From assembly GCA_003278735.1 (NCBI GenBank), contig QCDO01000003.1:48802-112801 (forward strand): DNA of 64,000 bases, given 5' to 3'. Shown here piece by piece: positions 50,293 to 58,128 of this stretch. Source of the DNA: Prochlorococcus sp. AG-355-J09. GTDB lineage: Bacteria > Cyanobacteriota > Cyanobacteriia > PCC-6307 > Cyanobiaceae. Position numbers and translations under genes: made by a program. Below the pieces are notes generated by a model. The model made no database searches. It was given only the letters and a program-made list of their open reading frames with translations, and was not told the origin of the DNA. The stretch's first letter is position 1, and each line of letters begins with the position of its first letter.

Positions 50293-50403
50293 CTATTTTT
50301 TTTTTTTTTTTGAATATTGCTTTTTGCCTTCTATTAAAAAAACAAATTTTGATAAAATATAACCAAAAACTGGAACCCAAAACCTTTCATAAAAAAATTT
50401 CAT
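50293..50403 (-). CDS. 36-residue basic membrane peptide with poly-Lys end
   Basis: ATG-started ORF: YERFWVPVFGYILSKFVFLIEG, then KKQYS and five Lys encoded by a 16-base homopolymer tract (50296-50311). One amphipathic or membrane helix. The tract could slip and alter the C-terminus. Weakly supported. Confidence 0.4.
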   Translation of the reverse strand: MKFFYERFWVPVFGYILSKFVFLIEGKKQYSKKKKK

Positions 50404-50409
50404 AAAAAA

Positions 50410-50583
50410 TTAAGCAACTAATGATTCGTTATCTTCAATTTTATTTTTGTTAATACGCTTTAAATCTATAGAATTAAATAAATGTTGCATAAGCAGAAAA
50501 TCAAGTTCCCCTTTCAACAAATTAGTATCGGATGTAAGTAGATCATCAACAAAATCATCAAAAGTATCTGAAAGAATATTCAC
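50410..50583 (-). CDS. 57-residue acidic hypothetical protein
   Basis: GTG-started ORF, mostly helical and acidic (NILSDTFDDFVDDLLTSDTNL, then LDFLLMQHLFNSIDLKRI). It ends 7 bases before the next small gene on the same strand. Amphipathic heptad-like Leu spacing suggests a protein-binding helix. No family recognised. Confidence 0.55.
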   Translation of the reverse strand: MNILSDTFDDFVDDLLTSDTNLLKGELDFLLMQHLFNSIDLKRINKNKIEDNESLVA

Positions 50584-50981
50584 AATTAAAATTTATTTTT
50601 GCCATTATCATCGCATTAAGCATAAAAGTCAACCAAATTTGAATATTAATTTTTGAATTTTTTGTAAATAATTAATAAAGACTAAAAAATTAAATAATAA
50701 ATATAAACAAGCAAAATAACAGGTTTAATATCAAGCTTAAGGTTTTAGAATTAAGTTTCATTTATCTCGCTTTTTTTAATTTAATATCACTACTGATTTG
50801 CATTATCAAAACGATAATACACATATTTGCCAAAAAGAAATTTAAAGAATCCATCATCAAACCTTTTAATATATTTATAGCAAGACTTATTATGTGCCAA
50901 TCAGGAAAGAATCATTAAAAATTTTAAACGTAATAAATTTTTATAGCAATCAAATTTGATATTAATAGCTAATTTTAAATA
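50584..50981. other. AT-rich gap with two doubtful micro-ORFs
   Basis: About 400 bases without a secure gene. On the minus strand, 50762-50857 encodes a 31-residue hydrophobic peptide (LNFFLANMCIIVLIMQI), and 50690-50761, starting right after its stop, a 23-residue hydrophobic one. Neither has a ribosome-binding site, and AT-rich DNA easily gives such ORFs. I see nothing else here. Confidence 0.35.
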
Positions 50982-51296
50982 TTATTTTTTAATTAGCTCG
51001 AAGTAACCATTTTTATTTAATAAGTACTTATCAAACCAAAGGCTTAATAAATTGTCTAATCCTATTCCATTCATTTTATTTATTTGCGAAGTCTTATAGT
51101 CTGAAAGTGCAAGCAATAAATACGGAAAAATCATATCAGAAACCCCCTTTGGCAGTTTTTCTAAAGGTACTCCATGCGCTCTATCCCATAAAATTTGCAT
51201 ATCCTGAGAGAACAAAGAACTCCAATAACTAAAATTACAATATAACTTTTCTGGAGGGAGGAGATTTACAGATAAAACTGGGAGTGATGAATTCAT
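50982..51296 (-). CDS. Hypothetical protein (104 aa)
   Basis: Soluble protein with a Trp/Leu-rich middle: NFSYWSSLFSQDMQILWDRAHGVPLEKLPKG, then IFPYLLLALSDY. Balanced codon and residue use indicate a true gene. No motif or family recognised. No other CDS within 100 bases on the 3' side. Confidence 0.65.
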   Translation of the reverse strand: MNSSLPVLSVNLLPPEKLYCNFSYWSSLFSQDMQILWDRAHGVPLEKLPKGVSDMIFPYLLLALSDYKTSQINKMNGIGLDNLLSLWFDKYLLNKNGYFELIKK

Positions 51297-51423
51297 AGGA
51301 ATAAATATTTTATTGATTAATTGAATTTAGGTTTATGAAATGGTGAAAAATAATTTTAATATGCGAATCCCCTATAAAGACAAATTGAATTTAACGCACA
51401 GTGTATCACTTAGCAACACCTAA

Positions 51424-51822
51424 TTAAGTGTTATATTTATCCATCATTTCCTGAAATTTTAGGAATGATAAAAACTTTTTATAAGTTTGCATGTCAAAAG
51501 CCTCTTGATTCTCTTCATTTAAATGGGTTGATTTACTAGGAACAAGATGATTTCCTAAGTCAGTATCAATTGAGAGTTTAGCATTATCTACAAAGTTACC
51601 AGAATTATCAAAAAAGTTTTGTGAATTATCCTCATTTAATTGATATGATTGAGTTACTTTACCTTTTGTTTTATTAAATATACCTCTTATAGAAAGTGCT
51701 TCTTCTACCAAAATACTTATTATTTTTGAATTACTTAAATTGTTCTCTAAGCTCAACTTTTCAATTACTCTCATAACATCTTCTCTAGGAATAAAACCAA
51801 CTCTTTTTTTCTTGGTAGGCAT
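51424..51822 (-). CDS. Ribbon-helix-helix-like small protein
   Basis: 132 residues. The N-terminal 45 (KKRVGFIPREDVMRVIEKLSLENNLSNSKIISILVEEAL) have the strand-helix-turn-helix spacing of CopG/Arc-type proteins, so DNA binding is possible. The rest is Asn/Ser-rich and probably disordered. A repressor role is inference only. Confidence 0.6.
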   Translation of the reverse strand: MPTKKKRVGFIPREDVMRVIEKLSLENNLSNSKIISILVEEALSIRGIFNKTKGKVTQSYQLNEDNSQNFFDNSGNFVDNAKLSIDTDLGNHLVPSKSTHLNEENQEAFDMQTYKKFLSFLKFQEMMDKYNT

Positions 51823-51898
51823 TTAAAAATTAATTAAAGTTCAGCACTTGACTGATATTAGTGTTGCACTATATTCATTATAAGTCAATTTAAAGCCA

Positions 51899-52048
51899 AT
51901 GATTCTACCAACAACATTACTCTTAGGAGCCCTTGGATATCTTTTCTATACTTCAAAAAAAGAACTTTCACTAGATCACCATGAACTTATAGAAAACCAA
52001 AAAGAGAATGATGATTTGTATAAAGATTTGGAAGATCTATTTATTTAA
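51899..52048 (+). CDS. 49-residue membrane-anchored acidic peptide
   Basis: ATG-started ORF: an N-terminal helix (LPTTLLLGALGYLFYTS) then an acidic tail (HHELIENQKENDDLYKDLEDLF). The anchor-plus-charged-tail shape is typical of small picocyanobacterial proteins. Function unknown. Confidence 0.5.
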   Translation: MILPTTLLLGALGYLFYTSKKELSLDHHELIENQKENDDLYKDLEDLFI

Positions 52049-52144
52049 AATTACCGTATATTCATTAAAGAACTTTGTTTCTTGACTAAAGATATACAAA
52101 ACCTTAAACATAATTAGAATTAGAGTAATTAAGCTATAAATTCA

Positions 52145-52441
52145 ATGACTGTCCATCAAGATTACGAAATAAAAATCAATTTAAATGAATTGATCGAGAA
52201 GAGAATCCCATGTTGTGATTTACTTCATCCTGATCATTGTCTAACAGAAAAACAAGTCTCAGAAATTGCACATGATATTCGTATGGATTTAAATTTGCAT
52301 GATCTTTACAAGCAAGTGGATCAACATATTATGAATTATGTAAATGCAGCAGGAATTGATAACAAAGATCATTGGGTTGAACCTCATCTTCCAGATTTGG
52401 AAAGAAATTTAAAAGAAGAAGTTGGAATAGAATTTGATTAA
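52145..52441 (+). CDS. Hypothetical protein with Cys/His cluster (98 aa)
   Basis: Soluble helical protein with IPCCDLLHPDHCLTEKQVSEIAHDIRMDL near residues 21-50, where three Cys and several His could bind a metal. C-terminal HWVEPHLPDLERN. Conserved-looking composition, no family recognised. Confidence 0.65.
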   Translation: MTVHQDYEIKINLNELIEKRIPCCDLLHPDHCLTEKQVSEIAHDIRMDLNLHDLYKQVDQHIMNYVNAAGIDNKDHWVEPHLPDLERNLKEEVGIEFD

Positions 52442-52462
52442 TTTTTTTTCTTACAAAAGAAA

Positions 52463-52612
52463 TCAATATATATATTTTTTTTCCAAATCATCTATTAATT
52501 TATAAATACTTTTAGCTGATCTCTTTCTTTTTTTTAATATTCTCAATACTATAAATCCAATCATTAATGCAAAAATAGGAGTAAAAATAATAATTTCATG
52601 ATACATAACCAT
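52463..52612 (-). CDS. 49-residue membrane peptide
   Basis: ATG-started ORF with one helix (IIIFTPIFALMIGFIVLRIL) and a basic, then acidic tail (KKRKRSAKSIYKLIDDLEKK). Convergent with the preceding gene. An alternative ATG lies two codons downstream. Confidence 0.5.
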   Translation of the reverse strand: MVMYHEIIIFTPIFALMIGFIVLRILKKRKRSAKSIYKLIDDLEKKYIY

Positions 52613-52778
52613 CAAAAAGAAGCCTATTATTTAAATTATTAAAATTTCTGCATAGATAAAATAGGTACTTTATACAAATATCCTTCGCTATAAATAATTA
52701 AGATATTTTATAAAAAAGTGAATTTATACAAATTTTTTCATAAATTATGTAGAAATAAATTTATATTCAATAAATATA

Positions 52779-52961
52779 ATGATTAATTATTTTGCTTTAA
52801 CAGTTACTGAGATGGGGATCGGCAAAATAGAGTTAGCAGTTATTGGCGCAGTAATTTTTATATTTCCAATTTTATTTGTTTATGCTTCTAAAAACCTTGA
52901 TGCAAAGGGAGTTTTCGAATGGATGATGGAAAAACCAAATGATTGGATAGGTAAAAAATAA
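52779..52961 (+). CDS. 60-residue membrane protein
   Basis: A helix (IELAVIGAVIFIFPILFVYASKNL) is followed by a short soluble end (FEWMMEKPNDWIGKK) rich in Trp and Lys. Seems a genuine gene; no family recognised. Confidence 0.6.
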   Translation: MINYFALTVTEMGIGKIELAVIGAVIFIFPILFVYASKNLDAKGVFEWMMEKPNDWIGKK

Positions 52962-52982
52962 GACTCATATAATATACATTTT

Positions 52983-53324
52983 CTAGTTAAACTTCAAATT
53001 TTCTAAATTACTAATATCGAAATCATAAACCTGGCAATTATTTTCTAAATCATTAACTATTGAATTTTTTAGTAGAGAATAATCTATCAACTTATTGAGT
53101 TTATTATTTTTAAATTCCTTATTAGTTTCTCCAATAGCAAATGCCAAAGCTCCTTCATAAGAAATACCGAAGTTGGAAGTGTTGCAATAAGTTCTAGTGA
53201 ACTTGTTAGAAATCTTTTTAGTATACTTTTCAAGAATTTTTGAGGAAGTATCTAATGAGTAAACTGGACTACTAAATAGAAAAAGCAAAGTTAAAGTAAA
53301 TATCGCAAAAACTCTTTTGATCAT
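52983..53324 (-). CDS. Secreted hypothetical protein
   Basis: 113 residues beginning with a signal peptide (VFAIFTLTLLFLFSSPVYSL). The mature part has two Cys (TYCNTSNFG and ENNCQVYDF) that could form a disulfide, plus ALAFAIGETNKEF. Likely periplasmic. No family recognised. Confidence 0.65.
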   Translation of the reverse strand: MIKRVFAIFTLTLLFLFSSPVYSLDTSSKILEKYTKKISNKFTRTYCNTSNFGISYEGALAFAIGETNKEFKNNKLNKLIDYSLLKNSIVNDLENNCQVYDFDISNLENLKFN

Positions 53325-53691
53325 AATATTTCATAAATTGCAAATTTAATATAATTTAAAATTTAACTCTAACGACAATGCTTTATTAAAAATATAGAAA
53401 TTAAAAATTTATTAGCCACATTAGCTATTTCATATTTTTGAAGATAAAAACTCTCTAAATGAGTATTTCATAGCTTGAATTTTTTTTGGTAGTTTTTTTA
53501 AAAAACGCCTAAATGCTTTTGGCATAATAAAAAATCCAAATCAATAATTAATAGATAACAAATATTACATGAGTATTCAATAAACAATTATCCAAAAATA
53601 AGTAAATTAATTATTAAATATATGGATTGAGCTATGGAAATGAATTTGAACATGAATTATTGTTTAGTTAAGTATTAAATACAAAATTAAT
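53325..53691. other. Gap with one doubtful micro-ORF
   Basis: Between the secreted-protein gene and the 64-residue gene. The minus-strand ORF 53430-53525 encodes a 31-residue basic peptide (PKAFRRFLKKLPKKIQAMKY). Its amphipathic basic character is striking but it has no ribosome-binding site. The rest shows nothing recognisable. Confidence 0.35.
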
Positions 53692-53886
53692 ATGGCACTA
53701 CCAGAACTTATTTATGCTCCCATAGATGGCGGAACAATACATAGATATGAAATTAGTGGTGGCAAGAGAAAATTTTTAAGATTTATAGGTTGTTATTTGG
53801 GTCAATGTAATTTCCACAAAACTGTTGATGATGCTATTGATTACATAAAAAATTTGAAAGAATCACAAAAGATACAAAAAATATGA
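53692..53886 (+). CDS. 64-residue hypothetical protein
   Basis: Soluble: PELIYAPIDGGTIHRYEISGGKRKFLRFIG then CYLGQCNFHKTVDDAIDYI, a beta-rich start and a helical end with two Cys. The stop TGA overlaps the ATG of a following frame-broken gene by the typical ATGA arrangement. Confidence 0.6.
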   Translation: MALPELIYAPIDGGTIHRYEISGGKRKFLRFIGCYLGQCNFHKTVDDAIDYIKNLKESQKIQKI

Positions 53887-54064
53887 AATAAAGATACATA
53901 GATACGACAGAGACTCAAAATTTATCGATAACTACACAATTATTGCTACAAATAATAGAGAATTTTCTTTTTATAAGAAATTGATTATTTACTTGGGTTA
54001 TAGTTCCGAAAGATCAACAGTCATTTATAAAAAGAAATTAATTTATGGAAAACAGACAAATTAA
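53883..54064 (+). pseudogene. Micro-gene broken by a one-base frameshift
   Basis: ATG AAA TAA at 53883-53891 ends at once. Inserting one base after TA gives MKYKIHRYDRDSKFIDNYTI and then a clean frame to the TAA at 54062-54064 (IIATNNREFSF, YKKLIIYLGYSSERSTV). The frame from 53858 to 54064 has no ATG, GTG or early TTG. The ATG overlaps the previous stop as ATGA, the layout of a coupled gene pair. Natural mutation or sequencing error cannot be separated here. The 3' end runs into the Rieske gene start at 54045. Confidence 0.55.
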
Positions 54065-55367
54065 TTTTTTTAAATCAAAAGACTTAAATACCGTTCTTAA
54101 GCCATTTAAAAAAGGAACGGTAGTAAAAATTGACTCGTTTGATATTAGAGATAATCAAAAAGAATTAAATATAGGTTTATTTGGTTGGTATGCAATTTGT
54201 CCCTCTAAAGAACTAAAAAAAAATAAGCTATATTATTTTTCACTTTATGATGAGCCTCTTGTTCTTTATAGAGATGAAAATAAAAACGTTAGGTGTATTA
54301 AAAATATTTGTCCACATAGAGGGGCCTCCTTTTTTGGAGGGACATTATCAGATGGAGTAATAACCTGCCCATATCATGGAGCTAAGTTTTCTTCTGGAGG
54401 AAGTTGCCAAAATCTAGATAGAATAACATGTCGCCATATAGTAGATAATAACTACGATAACTACGCCAAAAGAATTCATTTATCTCAATACAAAACTTCA
54501 GAAAAAAATGGATATATTTTTGTACATTTTTCAAAAAAATCTGAGACTGATTTAAATAATATAAGTGAAGATACACCTATAACTAACTACGAATTACATG
54601 AAAATGGGTTTTCACATAAGGATTATGTCTTTGAGGAGGTATTAGTTGACTTCAAATGTGATTGGTCAAGGATTATTGAAAATCACCTAGATATCCTTCA
54701 TATCTTTTGGGTTCATGGCGATACAATTCCAGATAAAGATGTGAATAAAAACGTACTAGTTAGTTTTAACCAGAAAATTATTATTAATCCCAAATATATT
54801 GAAAGTATTTACTATTACAAGAATAACCCTACAAAAGAATTTATTCGGATAAAATATATTCCTCCTGGAAGGATCTTAATTTACAAAGGCGATCCTTCTT
54901 CATCAAGATATTTACAAGTTTTAGATCATATTCCCCTAGGAAACAATAAAGCAAGAGTAATAGTTAGACATTATAGAAAATTTCTACAAAATAAACTACT
55001 TAATAACCTCTTATTATTTAGAGAGACTCAAAGAAAGATTTTTTATAAGATATTCGATGAGGATTATATGATTTTAAAAACGCAAACATATAATCACGAT
55101 ATGGGTTTTATAAGTAAGGATGAAATAAAATTATTGGGAGAAGACAGGATAATAAATTATTTTTGGAAGTGGTACAAGAAGTCTGAAGATAAAGATGAAC
55201 CATGGAAAAACATTAACAAAAACCAAAATCTTGATGTATATGACAAAGTGATTTTGAAATATCCTCCTGAGATAAAGAAGTTAGAAGTTGAAAATAATAT
55301 AGATATTATTAGAAAAACATTTGTAAGATTCGCGGCTCCGCTTATATTTTTTATGTTAATAATATAA
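54045..55367 (+). CDS. Rieske non-heme iron oxygenase (PAO/CAO-like)
   Basis: 440 residues. Rieske 2Fe-2S ligands: C89, H91 (ICPHRGASFFGG), C108, H111 (TCPYHGAKF). The mononuclear iron site is ENHLDILHIFWVHGD: D216, H219, H224. The C-terminus ends in a hydrophobic anchor (FAAPLIFFMLII). This layout matches pheophorbide a oxygenase, Lls1 and chlorophyllide a oxygenase relatives, suggesting a chlorophyll-type or other membrane-linked ring substrate. The substrate is not evident. Followed after 3 bases by a membrane peptide. Confidence 0.88.
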   Translation: MENRQINFFKSKDLNTVLKPFKKGTVVKIDSFDIRDNQKELNIGLFGWYAICPSKELKKNKLYYFSLYDEPLVLYRDENKNVRCIKNICPHRGASFFGGTLSDGVITCPYHGAKFSSGGSCQNLDRITCRHIVDNNYDNYAKRIHLSQYKTSEKNGYIFVHFSKKSETDLNNISEDTPITNYELHENGFSHKDYVFEEVLVDFKCDWSRIIENHLDILHIFWVHGDTIPDKDVNKNVLVSFNQKIIINPKYIESIYYYKNNPTKEFIRIKYIPPGRILIYKGDPSSSRYLQVLDHIPLGNNKARVIVRHYRKFLQNKLLNNLLLFRETQRKIFYKIFDEDYMILKTQTYNHDMGFISKDEIKLLGEDRIINYFWKWYKKSEDKDEPWKNINKNQNLDVYDKVILKYPPEIKKLEVENNIDIIRKTFVRFAAPLIFFMLII

Positions 55368-55370
55368 TTT

Positions 55371-55472
55371 ATGAAGAAAGTAAATAGACCTTCATGGTTG
55401 AATTGGCTTTATCTCTTTATATTTATTTTAAGCTCTATTCAATTGATAATATTTTGGAGTAATAAGTTTTAG
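55371..55472 (+). CDS. 33-residue membrane peptide
   Basis: ATG-started ORF: a short basic head and one helix (WLNWLYLFIFILSSIQLIIFW). It sits 3 bases after the oxygenase stop and its stop TAG shares a base with the GTG start of the ABC gene. Such tight packing supports translation of all three as one unit. Confidence 0.6.
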   Translation: MKKVNRPSWLNWLYLFIFILSSIQLIIFWSNKF

Positions 55473-56260
55473 TGCTTAATAAATTTTGGTTTGATGCAAA
55501 AAATATAAATTGTTTTAAAAATGGCTTTAGAGTAATTAAAGATTTAAATTTAAAGATTGCCTATTCAGAAAATGTAATATTAATTGGACCAAATGGTTCA
55601 GGTAAATCATCCTTAATTGAAATAATTAATAGAAACATATACCCAGTAGTAGCTAATGAATCTAAACTGAAGTTATTTGACAAAGAACTTATAAATTTAT
55701 GGGAACTAAGAAATAAAATAAGTACCGTAAATAATGATATAAAAAATAGAATAACTCCAAATTTACAAGTTTTTGATTTAATTTTAAGTGGACTATATGG
55801 AAGATATTGTTACGTACAAAATAAATCTGAAAGAGATTCTTATAAGGTGGAAAAAATCATGAAGAAAATGAATATTTCTAATTTATCTAACAAGAATTTT
55901 TCCTATTTATCAGATGGAGAAAAACAAATTTCTCTCATTGCAAGGGCATTAATAAAAAAACCGGAAATCTTAATCTTAGATGAACCAATTGCTAATTTAG
56001 ATTATAAATCAAAGTTTTTTGTAATTGATAAGGTTAATGAATTATCAATATTAAATACTAAAATTTTATGTGTCACTCATGATATTTCAACGATTACAAA
56101 AATTTATGACCGGGTCATAATGCTTAAAGATGGCAAAATTATTGCTGATGGAGATCAAAATAAGGTTATAAATAGTGAAAATCTTAATAAGTTATTTGAT
56201 ATTCAAGTAGAGGTAACTAATAATAATGGACTTTGGAATATAAACAGATTATCTAAATAA
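55472..56260 (+). CDS. ABC transporter ATP-binding protein, orphan
   Basis: 262 residues. Walker A GPNGSGKSSLIEII, signature FSYLSDGEKQISLIARAL (degenerate SDGE in place of SGGQ), Walker B ILILDEPIANLDY, switch His CVTHDIS. Resembles ModF/FepC-type metal or cofactor ATPases. No permease or binding protein lies nearby in the window. GTG start overlaps the previous stop. Confidence 0.85.
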   Translation: MLNKFWFDAKNINCFKNGFRVIKDLNLKIAYSENVILIGPNGSGKSSLIEIINRNIYPVVANESKLKLFDKELINLWELRNKISTVNNDIKNRITPNLQVFDLILSGLYGRYCYVQNKSERDSYKVEKIMKKMNISNLSNKNFSYLSDGEKQISLIARALIKKPEILILDEPIANLDYKSKFFVIDKVNELSILNTKILCVTHDISTITKIYDRVIMLKDGKIIADGDQNKVINSENLNKLFDIQVEVTNNNGLWNINRLSK

Positions 56261-56441
56261 TAATTATAAAAATAGCTATCGCAATAGCAAGAAATACTAA
56301 TTTTTTACTTTTTAAAAATGAAGAGGATTTCTTTTTAAAAGAAGAAGATCCACATTTAGAACATACAATCTTACCTCCTAAAGATCGGTCTGAGACGAAT
56401 GAAGAACTTCCACAATTAAAACAAACTCTATTTACGCTCAT
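56253..56441 (-). CDS. Zinc-ribbon membrane protein (62 aa)
   Basis: Two CxxC-type pairs (RVCFNCGSSSF and IVCSKCGSSSF) make a zinc ribbon; a C-terminal helix (LVFLAIAIAIFIIII) anchors it. The 3' end overlaps the ABC gene by eight bases. The upstream region (56442-56592) is shared with the Crp-family gene and holds Fur-like sites. Confidence 0.7.
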   Translation of the reverse strand: MSVNRVCFNCGSSSFVSDRSLGGKIVCSKCGSSSFKKKSSSFLKSKKLVFLAIAIAIFIIII

Positions 56442-56517
56442 CTAAAATAAACATCTTTCAATTCTACCTAAATTATATTACTAAATACTATGTAAAGAAA
56501 AACTTCAGAAATGTTAT

Positions 56518-56536
56518 GATAATGAGAATCTATTGC
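56518..56536 (+). promoter_or_regulatory. Fur-like box 1
   Basis: GATAATGAGAATCTATTGC matches 14 of 19 positions of the classic Fur consensus by eye. It lies 26 bases upstream of box 2 and could act on either the regulator or the zinc-ribbon gene. Confidence 0.5.
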
Positions 56537-56562
56537 AATAAGTAAATTAATAGTGCATAATT

Positions 56563-56581
56563 GATAATAATTCTCATTATC
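56563..56581 (+). promoter_or_regulatory. Fur-like box 2
   Basis: GATAATAATTCTCATTATC matches 16 of 19 consensus positions and forms the inverted repeat TGATAAT..ATTATCA. It ends 11 bases before the ATG of the Crp-family gene, so Fur binding there would block its promoter. Confidence 0.72.
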
Positions 56582-56592
56582 ATATTTTTTTA

Positions 56593-57180
56593 ATGAATTT
56601 CCATTGCTATGGAGAATCTACTTCAAAAACAGTAAGGATAATAACTGGGCAATCCGTTTTAATAGACCCTTCATCAAGACCAAAAGGCACATGCCTAGAA
56701 GTTGAAAGTGGAATTGCTAGAGTTTATTGCCCTTGTGAAGAAACTGAAGGAATGACACTTGCATTTTTGCAGTCAGGAGATCAATTAAGAACAGATCTTT
56801 TATGTAGCGAAGGTGTCTGTGTTGAAGCACTAACAGATTTGTCGTTTCACAGCAATGTAAGTATTGATGAGAATATTGGTTTCGATGCAGTAAATGAATG
56901 GACTTTGCAACTCCTTAGGATTAGACACTTAGGAAATGCAGAACAAAGATTACAAGCATTATTTTCAATACTAGTAAATCGTCTAGGTAGAAGATGCGGT
57001 CAATGGTGTGAGTTACCTTTTAGGTTAACTCATGAAAGGATTGGTGAATTAATCGGTTCTACACGAGTAACATCAACAAGATTAATTTCTAAATTAAGAT
57101 CATCTGAGTTATTAATAGCTCCTATTGGAACCCAAACAGTCAGTGTTGCTCCTTCTTTTATTGAAACATCGCCGTTATAA
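56593..57180 (+). CDS. Crp/Fnr-family transcription regulator
   Basis: 195 residues: an effector domain with a Cys-containing stretch (RVYCPCEETEGM) and a C-terminal HTH (RLTHERIGELIGSTRVTSTRLISKL). Crp-family picocyanobacterial regulators occur with ferritin genes in iron-stress loci, which fits the two Fur-like boxes upstream. It lacks the standard cAMP pocket signature. Target genes not determinable. Confidence 0.85.
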   Translation: MNFHCYGESTSKTVRIITGQSVLIDPSSRPKGTCLEVESGIARVYCPCEETEGMTLAFLQSGDQLRTDLLCSEGVCVEALTDLSFHSNVSIDENIGFDAVNEWTLQLLRIRHLGNAEQRLQALFSILVNRLGRRCGQWCELPFRLTHERIGELIGSTRVTSTRLISKLRSSELLIAPIGTQTVSVAPSFIETSPL

Positions 57181-57184
57181 AAAT

Positions 57185-57475
57185 ATGAAGGAATCAGAAT
57201 CACTTACTAACAACTTGTTAATGGAAGTTGATGTTTTATCAAATAGACTCAGAAATATCAAGCAATCCTACACAACCACAGAAAATAAATCATTAAAGGG
57301 AAGGTTATTTTCTGAAAACAAAAATATCTTTAGAAGAGTTAATGAGATCTACAAAATAGCTGAACTCTTAAATAAAAATAATACTGAGGATATTAACTTT
57401 TCTAATTTACTTGTTGAAATAACCCAAAGAACATTGAATGAAAATAAATTTGAAAGTAATCTATTTTTTCTTTAA
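57185..57475 (+). CDS. Helical hypothetical protein, iron-locus operon
   Basis: 96 residues, Asn/Lys/Leu/Glu-rich and mostly helical (NNLLMEVDVLSNRLRNIKQS, then FRRVNEIYKIAELL). I chose ATG at 57185; the frame runs to 57125 but that would overlap the regulator. It lies 4 bases after the regulator stop and overlaps the ferritin 3' end by 15 bases. No family recognised. Confidence 0.6.
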   Translation: MKESESLTNNLLMEVDVLSNRLRNIKQSYTTTENKSLKGRLFSENKNIFRRVNEIYKIAELLNKNNTEDINFSNLLVEITQRTLNENKFESNLFFL

Positions 57476-58015
57476 ATCACTATCTATCAATAAGATTGCA
57501 GAAGGTTGATTACAAGCAAACTTTACTTTGCCAAGGATGTTTGCAAATTCATCTTCTGATTTTGTTTGAGCCTCAATGATTGGATCTAAAAATACGTTGG
57601 TTCTTGTATCTGAAATTCTTTCTGAAATAGAATAAAGTTGTTGCAGAGATGAAGTTAAATCAGCCTCCATGTTGAAAGAAAAAGAAATCAAATCCTCTAT
57701 TGAATCCCATGATTGAACTGGTGCAGGAATTTCTTCTAATTTTACGCTTTGGCCTCTTGCGATTAAGTAATCTGCAAATTTTTGAGCATGTTCTATTTCA
57801 CCCTGTGATTCACTTAGAAAATGAGACGCAAATCCATTTAAATCACGTTCTTGAAACCAGAGATATATAGAAAAATATTGAACATTAGCATATCTTTCCA
57901 TTGTTAAATGTTCAAAAATATTATCCAATAAGCTTTTGTCAATTGGTTGTGCTATAGCTCTTCCGGATGGTCCAAAATTAATTAATTTCTTTACCTTTAG
58001 ATTATTTTCTTTCAT
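57461..58015 (-). CDS. Ferritin
   Basis: A 184-residue ferritin-like iron-storage protein. Ferroxidase residues appear as MERYANVQYFSIYLWFQERD and SESQGEIEHAQKFADYLIARG (E and ExxH), then a third helix with WDSIEDLISFSFNMEAD and EAQTKSEDEF. It oxidises Fe2+ and stores it as a mineral. Convergent with the regulator operon. Confidence 0.93.
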   Translation of the reverse strand: MKENNLKVKKLINFGPSGRAIAQPIDKSLLDNIFEHLTMERYANVQYFSIYLWFQERDLNGFASHFLSESQGEIEHAQKFADYLIARGQSVKLEEIPAPVQSWDSIEDLISFSFNMEADLTSSLQQLYSISERISDTRTNVFLDPIIEAQTKSEDEFANILGKVKFACNQPSAILLIDSDLKKK

Positions 58016-58099
58016 TGTTCAACAAGAGACTAATTAAATACTACAACATTTTGTATAAATTAGTAATTAATTAATCCTTTAAATTAAATTAAATAATAT

Positions 58100-58118
58100 G
58101 ATAATGAAAATCAATCTC
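58100..58118 (+). promoter_or_regulatory. Fur-like box 3
   Basis: GATAATGAAAATCAATCTC matches 16 of 19 Fur consensus positions. It lies 84 bases upstream of the ferritin start (minus strand) and 10 bases before the ATG of the Cys-rich peptide (plus). It could govern both. Confidence 0.65.
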
Positions 58119-58128
58119 AATACTATAA

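Noticed and set aside
50447..50656. Plus-strand ORF of 69 codons
   Set aside because: Lies antisense to the better-supported acidic 57-residue gene and has a low-complexity Ser/Lys product.
57125..57184. Twenty-codon extension of the 96-residue iron-locus protein
   Set aside because: It overlaps the regulator gene in another frame and encodes a Leu run with no sense; ATG at 57185 follows the stop normally.
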